Below the pieces are notes generated by a model that saw only the letters and a list, made by a program, of their open reading frames with translations, did no database searches and was not told the DNA's origin. The translations under genes and the position numbers were made by a program. This document shows, in pieces, positions 13,839-23,665 of a stretch of 42,334 nt of DNA. Positions within the stretch are counted from its first letter, which is position 1, and each line of letters starts with the position of its first letter. Source of the DNA: Fidelibacterota bacterium (GTDB taxonomy: Bacteria; Pseudomonadota; Alphaproteobacteria; Rhodospirillales; Rhodospirillaceae). The DNA is taken from positions 1 through 42,334 of the forward strand of contig CANJRA010000020.1 in NCBI GenBank assembly GCA_947476625.1, given 5' to 3'.

Positions 13839-15497
13839 GTGAGTATAGTTAGAAGCGCAGACTTTAGCGGTCTCGCTCAGTTTATCTCGGCCTATGATGC
13901 CTTCCACGCGACGGCTCTTGCAGTTCCAGAGAATGTCTTTCTCTGCGTGCCTGCCGAGGCATCCGCGCCAGATGTTATCTGTGTCGAGTACACATATGGC
14001 GAGGCGTTGCGTCGCGTTGAGGCGCTGCGCGAGGTGTTTATCAAGTCGTGCGTCGGGTATGGCAGCCGCATTGCCGTGCTGTTCGGTAATACGGCGGAAT
14101 ATCACTTCTGCTTTCTGGCGCTTAATGCGCTCGGCGCTTGGACAATCCCCATCAATCCAGACAGCACTGAAGACGAGATCCTTTATCTCATCACGCATAG
14201 TCATGCCGATATTGCACTGACGACGCCCGCGCGTTTGGAACATCTCTTGAAGATCGGCGAAAAAAGAAGCCCGTCGCTACGCGTCGGGACGCTCCAGGAC
14301 GTTCCTGAGGTGGCGCGCTCGCCGGAAGCGCCAGCCGCGCGCCTTCCGTCCAAAGACTCAGTTGCCTCAGTGCTCTATACCTCGGGCACGACCGGCAAAC
14401 CCAAAGGCTGTCTGATCTCGAACGAGTACTATCTCACCGCCGGCCAATGGTATCTCGCGCGCGGCGGATTGGCCGCGGTCAATTTTGGCTCGGACCGCAT
14501 ATTCAATCCGTTCCCTGCGCATCACATGAATGCCGGCGTGGTCAGCTTTATGGCGATGGTGTTGTCGGGCGGATGCCTCATCCATTGGGACCGCTTTCAC
14601 CCCCGGACGTGGTGGCGTGATCTGGCAGCGACAAAGGCGACCATCTTTCATTACATGGGCATCGTCCCGGGCGTTTTGGTGAAACAGCCGGCGACAGATG
14701 AGGAGCGCAATCACTGCGTAAGGTTTGGCTGGGGCGCTGGTGTCGACCCGGCTATTCATGTTGCTTTCGAAGAACGGTTTGGTTTCCCATTGATTGAGAT
14801 TTGGGGAATGACGGAAACCGGCAGGACAATCGTCAATGCCACCGAGCCGCGCCGTATAACAACGCGCGCTTTTGGCAAAGCGGACGACGGCCTGGAGGCG
14901 ATTATCGCCGATGAGAACGATCGCTCTGTTCCTGAGGGTGCCGATGGGCAGTTGCTCGTGCGGTTTTCCGGCGCGAACCCGCGGAAGGGATTTTTCTCGG
15001 GGTATCTAAACGACGATGCGGCCACAGAGGGGGCGTGGCGAGGCGGCTGGTTTCACACCGGCGATGTCTGCCGTATGGACGAGGCCGGGGTTATTCATTT
15101 TGTCGATCGAAAGAAAAACATCATCCGCCGCAGCGGAGAAAATATTTCCGCGGCCGAAGTTGAGGAATCGCTCATCGGACATCCGCATGTTTTCGCGGCT
15201 GCCGTGGTGCCGGTTTTCGACGAGATACGCGATGAGGAAGTGCTGGCATGCATCGTCGTAGGGCCGGGCGTAGAGCCTTCCCGCGAGCTTGCGCTTTCAA
15301 TTCTGGCGCACTGTAGCGCGCGGCTTTCGTACTTCAAGATTCCCAGCTGGATCATCTTCCGCGACGAATTGCCGACGACGCAGACGGGTAAGATTCAAAA
15401 AGAGAAAATATTGTCGGGTAAGGCGCCGCCCCCGGTCGGAGCTTTGTGCTACGACTTCCGGTCGGAAAAGCGGCATGGCGCGCGCGTGGCGGGGTAA
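13839..15497 (+). CDS. Acyl-CoA synthetase (AMP-forming), CaiC/long-chain ligase-like
   Basis: 552 residues. An in-frame TGA at 13830-13832 leaves GTG at 13839 as the likely start. The adenylation motifs are complete: VLYTSGTTGKPKG (P-loop), IWGMTETGR, WFHTGDVCRMDEAG, VDRKKNIIRRSGENIS, and the C-terminal lysine in TTQTGKIQK that drives acyl-AMP formation. The enzyme activates a carboxylic acid with ATP and CoA in the cytoplasm. The overall layout is closest to crotonobetaine/carnitine-CoA ligases, but that does not fix the substrate. It is followed by a carboxylase, hydratase and lyase on the same strand, so it should supply the CoA ester for that route. Confidence 0.9.
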   Translation: MSIVRSADFSGLAQFISAYDAFHATALAVPENVFLCVPAEASAPDVICVEYTYGEALRRVEALREVFIKSCVGYGSRIAVLFGNTAEYHFCFLALNALGAWTIPINPDSTEDEILYLITHSHADIALTTPARLEHLLKIGEKRSPSLRVGTLQDVPEVARSPEAPAARLPSKDSVASVLYTSGTTGKPKGCLISNEYYLTAGQWYLARGGLAAVNFGSDRIFNPFPAHHMNAGVVSFMAMVLSGGCLIHWDRFHPRTWWRDLAATKATIFHYMGIVPGVLVKQPATDEERNHCVRFGWGAGVDPAIHVAFEERFGFPLIEIWGMTETGRTIVNATEPRRITTRAFGKADDGLEAIIADENDRSVPEGADGQLLVRFSGANPRKGFFSGYLNDDAATEGAWRGGWFHTGDVCRMDEAGVIHFVDRKKNIIRRSGENISAAEVEESLIGHPHVFAAAVVPVFDEIRDEEVLACIVVGPGVEPSRELALSILAHCSARLSYFKIPSWIIFRDELPTTQTGKIQKEKILSGKAPPPVGALCYDFRSEKRHGARVAG

Positions 15498-15531
15498 ACG
15501 GGCCTTGTGTAGCCTTGACCACTGAAAAAAA

Positions 15532-15547
15532 GAACATATGATCGTTT
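15532..15547. promoter_or_regulatory. Weaker copy of the shared 16-bp dyad, upstream of the carboxylase operon
   Basis: GAACATATGATCGTTT agrees at 12 of 16 positions with the site at 26408-26423 (AAACGGTTGATCGTTT), including the right half TGATCGTTT. It lies about 115 bp before the carboxylase gene. Confidence 0.4.
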
Positions 15548-15601
15548 TGTTAGGGTGGTGGGCCAGCGATTTAGCGCGTCCATCTATTTTCAAACAGCGA
15601 G

Positions 15602-15629
15602 GCGTTTAGCCGTAGGGGCGGCTAAGCGC
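15602..15629 (+). terminator. Hairpin in the carboxylase leader
   Basis: GCGTTTAGCCG / TAGGGG / CGGCTAAGCGC pairs over 11 positions, one of them G-T. No run of T follows. It could stop read-through from the ligase gene or act as leader structure. Confidence 0.4.
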
Positions 15630-15660
15630 GTGTCTGCAATTCGATAATGCGGTGAGGCAC

Positions 15661-17268
15661 GTGACGAAACTTCAAACTCAGATTAATTCGCAAAGCTATT
15701 TGTATAAAAAGAACGCCGCGCACAACCGCGCGCTTGTCGATGAGTTGCGTGATCGTGTCGCGAAGACCGCGCTCGGCGGGCCCGAAGACCAACGCAAACG
15801 CCACGTCGCGCGTAAGAAACTCCTGGTGCGCGACCGGATCGGACAATTGCTCGATCCGGGCTCGCCGTTTCTGGAAGTTGGGGCGCTCGCCGCCTTCGGT
15901 GTGTACAACGACGATGCGCCTGCCGCCGGTGTGGTCAGCGGCATTGGCCGCGTCTCGGGCCGCGAAGTCCTGATCGCCGCGAATGATCCCACGGTAAAAG
16001 GCGGTGCTTATTTTCCGCTCACCGTCAAAAAGCATCTGCGCGCGCAGGAGATTGCCCAGCAGAACCGTTTGCCTTGCATCTATCTGGTCGAAAGCGCCGG
16101 CGCGAACCTTCCGCATCAAGCAGAAGTGTTCCCCGATCGCGACCACTTCGGACGTGTCTTCTTCAATCAAGCCACCATGAGCGCGCAGGACATTCCGCAG
16201 ATTGCCTGCGTGATGGGTTTTTGCACGGCAGGCGGCGCTTACGTTCCGGCCATGTGCGATGAAACCGTGATCGTGCGTAACCAGGGCACGATCTTTCTCG
16301 CCGGTCCGTCGCTGGTAAAAGCCGCCACCGGTGAAATCATCTCGGCGGAAGAACTCGGCGGCGCGGACACGCACGCCCGCCGCTCCGGTGTGGTCGACCA
16401 TGTCGCCAACGATGACGCGCACGCGCTCGAGATCGTGCGTTCGATTGTCTCTAATCTCAATTCGGTCAAGAAGGTCGACCTCGACCTGCGTGAGCCGAAG
16501 CCGCCGGCATACGATCCGTCCGAGCTTTACGGCATCATTCCGACCGACGTGCGCGAGCCTTACGACGTGCGCGAGGTCATCGCACGTATCGTCGATGGGT
16601 CGGACTTCGATGAGTTCAAAGCGCTCTACGGCACGACATTGGTTTGCGGCTTCGCCCATATCTGGGGCCAGCCCGTCGCCGTCCTTGCTAACAACGGCGT
16701 GCTCTTCTCGGAAAGCGCGCTCAAGGGCGCACATTTCATAGAGCTTGCCTGCAAGCGTGGTATCCCGCTTTTGTTCTTGCAGAATATCTCCGGTTTCATG
16801 GTCGGCGGAAAGTACGAAGCCGGCGGCATCGCCAAAGACGGCGCCAAGCTGGTGACCGCCGTTGCCTGCGCGCAGGTTCCTAAGTTCACCGTGCTCATCG
16901 GCGGGTCTTTCGGCGCCGGCAATTACGGCATGTGCGGTCGCGCGTATAACCCACGCATGCTGTTCACGTGGCCCAATAGCCGGATCTCGGTCATGGGCGG
17001 TGAGCAGGCCGCATCCGTACTTTCCACGCTTCGCCGCGACGCTTTGACGGCTAAAGGCCAGGATTGGTCCTCGACCGATGAGGACGCCTTCAAGACCCCG
17101 ATCCGCGAACGCTATGAGGCTGAAGGCAATCCATACTTCGCGACCGCGCGCTTGTGGGACGACGGCATTATTGATCCTGCGCAAACCCGCGATGTGCTCG
17201 GCCTTGCCATCAGCGCCAGCCTTAACGCACCGATCCCGAAGACCACCTTCGGCGTCTTCAGGATGTAA
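15661..17268 (+). CDS. Biotin-dependent acyl-CoA carboxylase, carboxyltransferase subunit (MCC/GCC beta type)
   Basis: 535 residues from GTG at 15661, preceded by GGTGAGG; GTG at 15652 is the alternative. The first residues ([11 protein letters not shown]) match the usual start of methylcrotonyl-CoA carboxylase beta chains. Crotonase-type motifs are [12 protein letters not shown] (first half) and [20 protein letters not shown] with [10 protein letters not shown] (second half). The last two are characteristic of 3-methylcrotonyl-CoA and geranyl-CoA carboxylases and less so of propionyl-CoA carboxylase. The subunit moves CO2 from carboxybiotin to the gamma carbon of a branched enoyl-CoA. It overlaps the biotin-carrying subunit by one base (TAATG), as expected for partners of one complex. 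Confidence 0.9.
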   Translation: MTKLQTQINSQSYLYKKNAAHNRALVDELRDRVAKTALGGPEDQRKRHVARKKLLVRDRIGQLLDPGSPFLEVGALAAFGVYNDDAPAAGVVSGIGRVSGREVLIAANDPTVKGGAYFPLTVKKHLRAQEIAQQNRLPCIYLVESAGANLPHQAEVFPDRDHFGRVFFNQATMSAQDIPQIACVMGFCTAGGAYVPAMCDETVIVRNQGTIFLAGPSLVKAATGEIISAEELGGADTHARRSGVVDHVANDDAHALEIVRSIVSNLNSVKKVDLDLREPKPPAYDPSELYGIIPTDVREPYDVREVIARIVDGSDFDEFKALYGTTLVCGFAHIWGQPVAVLANNGVLFSESALKGAHFIELACKRGIPLLFLQNISGFMVGGKYEAGGIAKDGAKLVTAVACAQVPKFTVLIGGSFGAGNYGMCGRAYNPRMLFTWPNSRISVMGGEQAASVLSTLRRDALTAKGQDWSSTDEDAFKTPIRERYEAEGNPYFATARLWDDGIIDPAQTRDVLGLAISASLNAPIPKTTFGVFRM

Positions 17269-19151
17269 TGGTCATGCTTCGCTCTCTTCTTATTGCTAAT
17301 CGCGGCGAAATCGCCCGGCGCGTCATGCGCACGGCGCGTCGGCTGCATATACGCACCATCGCAGTCTATTCCGACGCAGATGCCAATGCCCTCCATGTGA
17401 GCGAAGCGGACGAGGCCGTGTGTATCGGTGCGCCGCCGGCGCGCGAAAGCTATCTCGTCCATCAAAAGATCCTCGATGCTGCGAAGAGCACGGGCGCTGA
17501 AGCAATTCATCCCGGTTACGGATTGGTTTCCGAAAATGCTCAGTTCGCCGACGCCGTGAAGGCGGCCGGGCTCATCTGGGTTGGTCCACCCGCGTCGGCC
17601 ATCCGCGCCATGGGCCTCAAGGATGCGGCTAAAAAACTTATGACCGCTGCCGGCGTGCCCGTTACCCCGGGATATCTTGGCGAAAATCAGAACGAAAAAA
17701 ATCTGCATCAAGAGGCCGATCTCATTGGTTATCCCGTCCTCATCAAAGCCGTAGCCGGCGGCGGCGGGAAGGGGATGCGTCGGGTTGATGCGGCGTCTGA
17801 GTTCTTGGCCGCTATTGCCTCGGCGAAGCGTGAAGCCGCTGCCAGCTTCGGCGATGATCGCGTGCTCATCGAAAAGTACGTCACCCGCCCGCGTCATATC
17901 GAAGTGCAGGTGTTCGGCGATCAGCACGGCAACGCGGTCCATCTGTTCGAGCGCGATTGTTCGCTGCAGCGGCGGCATCAGAAAGTGATTGAGGAAGCGC
18001 CGGCGCCGGGTATGGACGAGAAGACCCGCGCCGCGGTGTGCGACGCCGCCGTGAAGGCCGCGAAGGCCATCAAGTATGAAGGCGCCGGTACGGTCGAATT
18101 TATTGCCGACGCCTCTGAAGGTCTGCGCGCCGACCGTATCTGGTTCATGGAAATGAACACGCGTCTGCAAGTCGAGCATCCGGTCACGGAAACCATCACC
18201 GGCCAGGATCTCGTGGAATGGCAGCTCCGCGTCGCCTCGGGCGAGCCGCTGCCGCTGAAGCAAAGCGAACTCAAGATCACGGGCTACGCCATGGAAGCCC
18301 GCCTGTATGCGGAAAATCCGGCCACCGGCTTTTTGCCGTCTACAGGCCCACTGACGCACTTCCGCATGCCCACGAATGTGCGTGTGGATAGCGCTGTAGA
18401 AGAAGGCGGTGAAGTCACCCCGTTTTACGATCCGATGATCGCCAAGATCATTGCGTCCGGTTCCACGCGCGCCGAGGCTGCCGCCCGCCTAGGCGCGGCA
18501 TGTGCCGAAGTCGAAGTCTGGCCGGTGCGTACCAACGCAGCATTTCTGCGTCGTGCGCTTGCCGATGATGACTTCAAAGCCGGTAAGATCGATACCGCCT
18601 TTATCGAGCAGCGCCTTGATCGCTTGGTTCCAAAAGTCGAACCATCGCCGAGCGTTCTACAGGCCGCCGCGCGCGCGCGTATCGCGCTCAATCCGCACGC
18701 AAACAACGCTTCGCCGTGGTCGCAGCTTCAAGGATTCCGCGTTTGCGCACAGCCGGACTCCAGGGTGCGTTTGCACGCGGGCGCCACGACATATGACATT
18801 CGTATCGAAAAGCGCCTGCCGCCGATGATCGGCCAGAAAGTGGGTGAGGACATCGTGGTCTTCGACGGCGGCGATACCTTTGCCTTCTCGCTTCTTGGCA
18901 ATCACGCCGCTGACTCCGGCATCGTTGCCAGCGGCTCTATTAAGTCGCCAATGCCGGGCAGGGTCATTTCAGTCAAAGTGCAAGCGGGTGATGCCGTCAG
19001 TAAAGGCCAGGCGCTCGTGATTCTAGAAGCAATGAAAATGGAACACACACTTACCGCGCCGTTTAACGGCAAGGTAGCGTCCATTGCGGTGTCTGAAGGT
19101 GGTCAGGCAGTCGAGGGAATGGTGCTGGTCGTGATCGAAGAAGCGAAGTAA
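17268..19151 (+). CDS. Biotin carboxylase / biotin carrier subunit of acyl-CoA carboxylase
   Basis: 627 residues; ATG at 17268 or 17274 ([14 protein letters not shown] fits the family best). In order: biotin carboxylase start [23 protein letters not shown]-grasp loop [12 protein letters not shown] and bicarbonate site [16 protein letters not shown], then a linker, and a C-terminal biotinyl domain with EAMKMEH whose Lys590 carries biotin. It charges biotin with bicarbonate and ATP and hands it to the beta subunit encoded just upstream. Slightly shorter than typical MCC alpha (about 660 residues) because the middle is compact; all catalytic parts are present. Confidence 0.93.
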   Translation: MVMLRSLLIANRGEIARRVMRTARRLHIRTIAVYSDADANALHVSEADEAVCIGAPPARESYLVHQKILDAAKSTGAEAIHPGYGLVSENAQFADAVKAAGLIWVGPPASAIRAMGLKDAAKKLMTAAGVPVTPGYLGENQNEKNLHQEADLIGYPVLIKAVAGGGGKGMRRVDAASEFLAAIASAKREAAASFGDDRVLIEKYVTRPRHIEVQVFGDQHGNAVHLFERDCSLQRRHQKVIEEAPAPGMDEKTRAAVCDAAVKAAKAIKYEGAGTVEFIADASEGLRADRIWFMEMNTRLQVEHPVTETITGQDLVEWQLRVASGEPLPLKQSELKITGYAMEARLYAENPATGFLPSTGPLTHFRMPTNVRVDSAVEEGGEVTPFYDPMIAKIIASGSTRAEAAARLGAACAEVEVWPVRTNAAFLRRALADDDFKAGKIDTAFIEQRLDRLVPKVEPSPSVLQAAARARIALNPHANNASPWSQLQGFRVCAQPDSRVRLHAGATTYDIRIEKRLPPMIGQKVGEDIVVFDGGDTFAFSLLGNHAADSGIVASGSIKSPMPGRVISVKVQAGDAVSKGQALVILEAMKMEHTLTAPFNGKVASIAVSEGGQAVEGMVLVVIEEAK

Positions 19152-19188
19152 GTCTGCTACGGACCGCAATTATCATAGGCGAGGCGCT

Positions 19189-19641
19189 ATGCCGGGACTT
19201 TTTTTCGAGGAATTCAACGTTGGGATGACATTCAAGCATCCCATCCGCCGCACGGTGACCGAGGCGGATAACGTGTTCCTGACGGCGCTGACACACAATC
19301 CGTCGGCGCTGCACCTCGACGAAGAGGCCATGAAGAAAAGTGAGTACGGCCAGCGCATCGTTAATAGCTGCCTGACGCTGTCGTTGATGGTCGGAATATC
19401 CGTCGGCGATACAACCCTCGGCACGGCGGTTGCAAACTTGGGTTGGGATGAAGTGCGTTTCCCCAAGCCGCTGTTTCACGGCGACACGCTCCATATCGAA
19501 AGCGAAGTGCTGGAAATCCGCGAGAGCAAATCGCGGCCCGACAATGGAATTGTGATCTTCGCGCACCGCGCCTACAATCAGCGCGACGAACTCGTTGGAT
19601 CGTGCAAGCGATCTGCCCTGATGTTGCGCAAACCGAAATAA
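19189..19641 (+). CDS. MaoC-family enoyl-CoA hydratase
   Basis: 150 residues with a single hot-dog fold. ATG at 19189 has GAGG 5 nt upstream. [20 protein letters not shown] and LHLDEEAM match the MaoC hydratase core (the D/N-x-x-P-x-H region: here HNPSALHLD), and the later strand reads [14 protein letters not shown]. Such proteins hydrate a trans-enoyl-CoA; relatives include mesaconyl-CoA hydratase. Here it follows the carboxylase and precedes a lyase, so it probably hydrates the carboxylated enoyl-CoA, replacing the crotonase-type hydratase used in leucine degradation. The gap to the lyase gene is 12 bp, so the two are co-transcribed. Confidence 0.85.
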   Translation: MPGLFFEEFNVGMTFKHPIRRTVTEADNVFLTALTHNPSALHLDEEAMKKSEYGQRIVNSCLTLSLMVGISVGDTTLGTAVANLGWDEVRFPKPLFHGDTLHIESEVLEIRESKSRPDNGIVIFAHRAYNQRDELVGSCKRSALMLRKPK

Positions 19642-19653
19642 GCGGCGGCACAC

Positions 19654-20529
19654 ATGCTTCTCCGCTCGATGTTATTCATTCCCGGCGACAGCGAAAAGAA
19701 ACTCGCGAAGGCCGACGATATTGCGGCGGACGCGCTTATTCTCGACCTTGAAGATTCTGTCGTCGAAGCCCGGAAAGACGAAGGCCGGGCACTGACAGCC
19801 GCGTTTCTAAAGTCGCACGTACCGTCGGCGCGGAAGACCAAACTTTTTGTCCGGATCAATCCGCTGGGTACCGATGCGCCGATGCGTGATCTGGCGGCCG
19901 TCATGGCCGGAGCGCCGGACGGAATCGTGCTGCCGAAGGCCACGGGACCCGCGGCCGTTCAGATGTTGACGCAGCAGCTCGAAGAACATGAACTCCGCGC
20001 TGGACTTAAACACGCCACGGTCATCTTCGCGATTTCAGGCGAGACGGCGGCCGGTGTCTTGGCCACAGCCAGCTACGGACAGAGCGTATTGCCGCGTCTC
20101 GCCGGACTTACCTGGGGACCATGGGATCTCGCCGTAGACCTGGGGGCTGCGGGCAATACGGATGAGACCGGCGCTTTCGACTTCACGTATAAATTAGCGC
20201 AGTCGTTAACGCTGCTGGCAGCGAAAGCCGCCGGTGTACAGGCCATCGACACGCCGCACACGGATTTCAAGGACGAGAAGAAGCTGCTGGCCGCCTGCAA
20301 AGATCTTCGTCGGCAGGGATGGAATGGCAAGCTCGCTATCCATCCGGCGCAGGTAGCGGTCATACATGAGGGCTTCAAGCCTTCGGCGGAAGAGGTCGCA
20401 CACGCACAGCAGGTTATCAAAGCATTTGAAAGTCCGGGGTCAGGCGTTGCATCCCTCGATGGCGTGATGCTGGACTTGCCGCATCTGAAACAGGCGCAGC
20501 GCACAGTTGAGCTGCATTGCACAGGCTAG
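19654..20529 (+). CDS. HpcH/HpaI-CitE family CoA-ester lyase
   Basis: 291 residues. It has the CitE/beta-methylmalyl-CoA lyase signatures: RSMLFIPGDSEKKL, ALILDLEDSVVEARKDEGR, FVRINPLG, GIVLPKATG, IFAISGETAAGV (general acid/base region), WGPWDLAVDLGA (Mg2+ ligand region) and LAIHPAQVAVIHEGF. These enzymes cleave 3-hydroxyacyl-CoA or malyl-CoA type esters in a retro-aldol or Claisen reaction. As last enzyme of the operon it would split the hydrated, carboxylated product, taking the place of HMG-CoA lyase. The exact substrate is inferred from gene order only. After the stop there is a 265-bp gap holding the dyad at 20736. Confidence 0.88.
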   Translation: MLLRSMLFIPGDSEKKLAKADDIAADALILDLEDSVVEARKDEGRALTAAFLKSHVPSARKTKLFVRINPLGTDAPMRDLAAVMAGAPDGIVLPKATGPAAVQMLTQQLEEHELRAGLKHATVIFAISGETAAGVLATASYGQSVLPRLAGLTWGPWDLAVDLGAAGNTDETGAFDFTYKLAQSLTLLAAKAAGVQAIDTPHTDFKDEKKLLAACKDLRRQGWNGKLAIHPAQVAVIHEGFKPSAEEVAHAQQVIKAFESPGSGVASLDGVMLDLPHLKQAQRTVELHCTG

Positions 20530-20735
20530 AGTCGCCATAACGCTGGTTTGCGGCGCACAAAGGTTGGACTTTTTGCAGTGCACAAAACCGGTGCAGACAT
20601 AAGTCGCGGAAAGCGTGTTAAAAATCCCTTGGTGTTTGCTGACTCCTTGTTGTGCCGCCAAAGGCTTTAAGCTGTAATATACCTTTACTTTGCGGCACTT
20701 CTTGTTCGGCAGTGCGTCACATGATATAATTAAAA

Positions 20736-20751
20736 AAACGATCGACTGTTT
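20736..20751. promoter_or_regulatory. 16-bp dyad shared with the 26408 site, candidate operator
   Basis: AAACGATCGACTGTTT. The reverse complement of 26408-26423 is AAACGATCAACCGTTT, so the two agree at 14 of 16 positions with consensus AAACGATCRACYGTTT. It lies 44 bp before the start at 20795. It would fall inside coding sequence if the gene began at 20690, which argues for the later start. Confidence 0.6.
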
Positions 20752-20794
20752 GTTTAATAGAAGATCAGTAATCGTCCGTCTGGGAGGTCGGGAG

Positions 20795-21907
20795 ATGCGC
20801 GCAATGAAGGGTTTTTCCTTGAGAAGTTGGAGTGCCGTCGGCGTCCTTTCGGTGGCGCTGACTGTATTGTTGTCTCAAGCCGCCGCCGCAGAAACGCGCA
20901 GCTATGTCGTCAGCTGGTTTCACCTCGCGACGTACTCGCAAGAAGGCGATTGCAAAGCGATCAATCCGCTTCCTGAAGACCAAATTAGAATCAATCTCAG
21001 AATGGTCGGCAAAACCGATCCCGAAATTGACGAGTTGCTGAAGACCTACAACGGTGGTGCTTCAGGAAATGAGATGACGAATTTACTCGTAAATCGCGGC
21101 CGCATAAACGGACAACCGGTAAACGTCTATTCAAATCCGACGTCGCAGCCCGATCCAAAAATGAACACACTTATCGGCAAGCATGTCATTGGTTTTGACC
21201 TCGACGGAAAAGTCGCAAAGGGTCACAGCTTCGAAGACCCGTTCACCCATGAGAAGGGCGTCGATAATCAGTTGGCGGTTGCCTTTGGATGTTGGGTAGG
21301 CATGCGCGGCACACCGCCAAGCCGTCCTTCCTGGGGCCAATACGTCTGGGAAAACCTCCAAGAGAATATGCCGGCCTGGCTGATGACCTTAAGCGGCGAG
21401 GACCTCTCCAAGGATGGGCCGATCACCGTGACCTTTGATCGTGCGCTGGAGCATGCATCCCGCGACGTAAACGGAAATATCTTGGTCGATACGGCTTTCC
21501 GCCTCGATCCGGATCAGCGCTCGCACAATGAATTTAAAGGCACCATAAAAAACGGCAGCCTTACGGTGGAGCCGGGCCGTTTTCATATGCTCGCCGATTT
21601 CTTTCTCATAACGAAGTATGACTTCACCAACACGCATATTCGGCTCGACATAAAACCAACCGGGCTCGAGGGATATCTCGGCGGTTATCTGGAATGGCTG
21701 CCGTTCTACTGGAACTTCGCCAACCCGGGCTACACCATCGAAGGCATGACGGGCGTCGACATCCCAGGTCTCTTTTACAATTTGCAGAAGCTGGCTGACG
21801 CCAATCCAGATCCAAAGACGGGTTTTAATAGTTCTATCTCTGCAACCTTCCGGCTAGAGGCCGTGCCGGCATTTATTGTTCAATCCGGTGCGCAAGCAAA
21901 AAACTAA
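20795..21907 (+). CDS. Exported protein of unknown function
   Basis: 370 residues from the ATG at 20795, which has GGGAGG 7 nt upstream; a longer frame from 20690 would include the dyad and has no ribosome site. A signal peptide is clear (MRAMKGFSLRSWSAVGVLSV, then LSQAAAAETRS with cleavage after AAA). The mature part is mostly beta-type with many aromatic residues (SWFHLATYS, WGQYVWENL, YLEWLPFYWNF) and no recognisable catalytic or heme motif. I do not know the family. It heads the exported-protein genes and is followed 45 bp later by a DUF1592 protein, so it probably acts in the periplasm on the same substrate. Confidence 0.75.
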   Translation: MRAMKGFSLRSWSAVGVLSVALTVLLSQAAAAETRSYVVSWFHLATYSQEGDCKAINPLPEDQIRINLRMVGKTDPEIDELLKTYNGGASGNEMTNLLVNRGRINGQPVNVYSNPTSQPDPKMNTLIGKHVIGFDLDGKVAKGHSFEDPFTHEKGVDNQLAVAFGCWVGMRGTPPSRPSWGQYVWENLQENMPAWLMTLSGEDLSKDGPITVTFDRALEHASRDVNGNILVDTAFRLDPDQRSHNEFKGTIKNGSLTVEPGRFHMLADFFLITKYDFTNTHIRLDIKPTGLEGYLGGYLEWLPFYWNFANPGYTIEGMTGVDIPGLFYNLQKLADANPDPKTGFNSSISATFRLEAVPAFIVQSGAQAKN

Positions 21908-21952
21908 CGTGTGCAAGTAAGGCTAAAGCCGATGCATGAGAAAGGTTTGTTT

Positions 21953-23665
21953 ATGTGGTCGAAATGCGCAAAGCCGGGTGCGTTGGCGCTGGTCGGTATG
22001 TTGAGCGGTGCGGTTGTTGAAGGGCCGCTTGTCGCTGTTGCAGCCGAAGCTGCCATGCCCGCGAATGCGACACCCGCCCTCAAGCGACTGACGGCCGATC
22101 AATTCCGCAATGCCATTGAAGATATCTTCGGCCCAACAATTCGCATTGGCGGACGCCTGGATTCTGATGTCCGCAAAGACGGCCTGTTGGCTGTGGGCTC
22201 CTCCACGATCAGCGTGACCGCGACCGGTCTCGAAAGATATGACACCATTTCGCATGCCATCGCGACCCAAGTCGTTGACGAAAAAAACCGCGAGACGCTT
22301 TTCGGATGTAAGCCCGTCAATGTCACGGCGCCCGACGAGCATTGCGCGCGGGAGTTTCTGTCTCAGGTCGGGCGTCTCCTCTATCGCAGAAGTTTGACAA
22401 AGGAAGAGTTAGACACACGCGTTCAACTTGCCGGCGAAGCAGCGCAGACACTGAGCAATTTCTATTCCGGGGTCGCGATGAGCCTCGCGGGCATGCTGTC
22501 CTCGCCCAACATGCTGTTTCGGCAGCTGGAAACAGAGCCCGATCCGGCCAAGTCCGGAAAATATCGCCTAACGGGATATTCCAAAGCGTCTCAGCTCAGT
22601 TTCTTTCTCTGGAACTCAGCGCCCGATCCCGCGCTCCTTTCGGCGGCCGGAAAAGGTGAACTCCACACGGACAAAGGTCTTAAGCAGCAGTTGGGCCGCA
22701 TGTTGAATTCGCCGCGGCTTGAGCAGGGGGTGCGCGCGTTCTTCGTCGACATGCTTCAGTTCGACGCCTTCGACACGCTCTCAAAGGATGCCACGCTTTA
22801 TCCGAAATTTACCGCCAAGGTTCCCGCCGCCGCCCAAGAACAAACGCTGCGGACCATTGTTGATTTGCTTCTGACGCAGGAAGGCGATTATCGCGACCTG
22901 TTCACGACCCCGGTGACCTATCTGAACCGGTCCCTCGGCGCATTGTACGGCGTACCGATTGTCTCGGATCTGCCGAATGGCGCGCCCGATGTATTGCAGC
23001 GGCATGTCTATGCCGATGGTGATGCGCGCGCCGGCATTCTCATGCACGCCAGTTTCCTTGCGCTACACTCTCACCCCGGCCGCAGCTCACCAACCTTGCG
23101 CGGCAAGGCCGTCAGAGAAGTGTTTCTCTGTCAGAAAGTTCCGGACCCGCCCGGTAACGTCGACTTTACCGTCGTCCAAGACGTGAGTAATCCGCTCTAC
23201 AACACGGCCCGCGAACGTTTGGGCGCTCATGCGACAGAACCTATGTGCAAGGGATGTCACAAGATCGTAGATCCCATCGGGCTGGCTATGGAAAACTTTG
23301 ACGCTGCGGCCGGCTATCGCACGTCGGAAAAAAACCAGCGCATTGATGCCAGCGGCGAGCTTGACGGCGTCAAGTATCGCGACGCCGTCGGCCTCAACAA
23401 AGCTGTGCATGACAATCCGGCGGCGACGGCCTGCGCGGCTAATAGACTCATTTCGTATGCAACGGGCGCGCCCGTGCCGCGCAACTCCGAAGCGGCGAAA
23501 AGTATTCTTGAGGCGTTCTCGAAAAACGCGTTTCAGTGGCGGCCTTTACTCAGCGCCATTGTGACGAGCCAATTGCTATTCCAAGCACCGGTGCAGCCAC
23601 AAGCCCAGCAGGCTCAGGCGGCTGACACGTCAACGCGCAAAGACATTTCAGGAGAATCAAAATGA
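21953..23665 (+). CDS. DUF1592/DUF1588/DUF1585 cytochrome-like exported protein
   Basis: 570 residues from the ATG at 21953 (GAGAAAGG 7 nt upstream; GTG 21911 and ATG 21932 are possible). A signal peptide precedes EAAMPAN. The body follows the planctomycete-type order: FLSQVGRLLYRRSLTKEEL and LAGMLSSPNMLFRQLE (DUF1595/1592), LTGYSKASQLSFFLWNSAPD, then HASFLALHSHPGRSSPTLRG with REVFLCQKVPDPP (DUF1588) and CKGCHKIVDPIGLAMENFD with RLISYATG (DUF1585). CKGCH is a c-type heme site. In known genomes these proteins occur next to a DUF1552 protein, as here, where the stop and next start overlap (ATGA). Biochemical role is unknown; electron transfer in the periplasm is likely. Confidence 0.88.
   Translation: MWSKCAKPGALALVGMLSGAVVEGPLVAVAAEAAMPANATPALKRLTADQFRNAIEDIFGPTIRIGGRLDSDVRKDGLLAVGSSTISVTATGLERYDTISHAIATQVVDEKNRETLFGCKPVNVTAPDEHCAREFLSQVGRLLYRRSLTKEELDTRVQLAGEAAQTLSNFYSGVAMSLAGMLSSPNMLFRQLETEPDPAKSGKYRLTGYSKASQLSFFLWNSAPDPALLSAAGKGELHTDKGLKQQLGRMLNSPRLEQGVRAFFVDMLQFDAFDTLSKDATLYPKFTAKVPAAAQEQTLRTIVDLLLTQEGDYRDLFTTPVTYLNRSLGALYGVPIVSDLPNGAPDVLQRHVYADGDARAGILMHASFLALHSHPGRSSPTLRGKAVREVFLCQKVPDPPGNVDFTVVQDVSNPLYNTARERLGAHATEPMCKGCHKIVDPIGLAMENFDAAAGYRTSEKNQRIDASGELDGVKYRDAVGLNKAVHDNPAATACAANRLISYATGAPVPRNSEAAKSILEAFSKNAFQWRPLLSAIVTSQLLFQAPVQPQAQQAQAADTSTRKDISGESK

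Noticed and set aside
15622-18359. Long minus-strand open frames (520 and 415 codons) opposite the carboxylase genes
   Set aside because: Both are antisense to well-conserved biotin carboxylase and carboxyltransferase genes; such frames are common opposite GC-rich genes and show no family motif.
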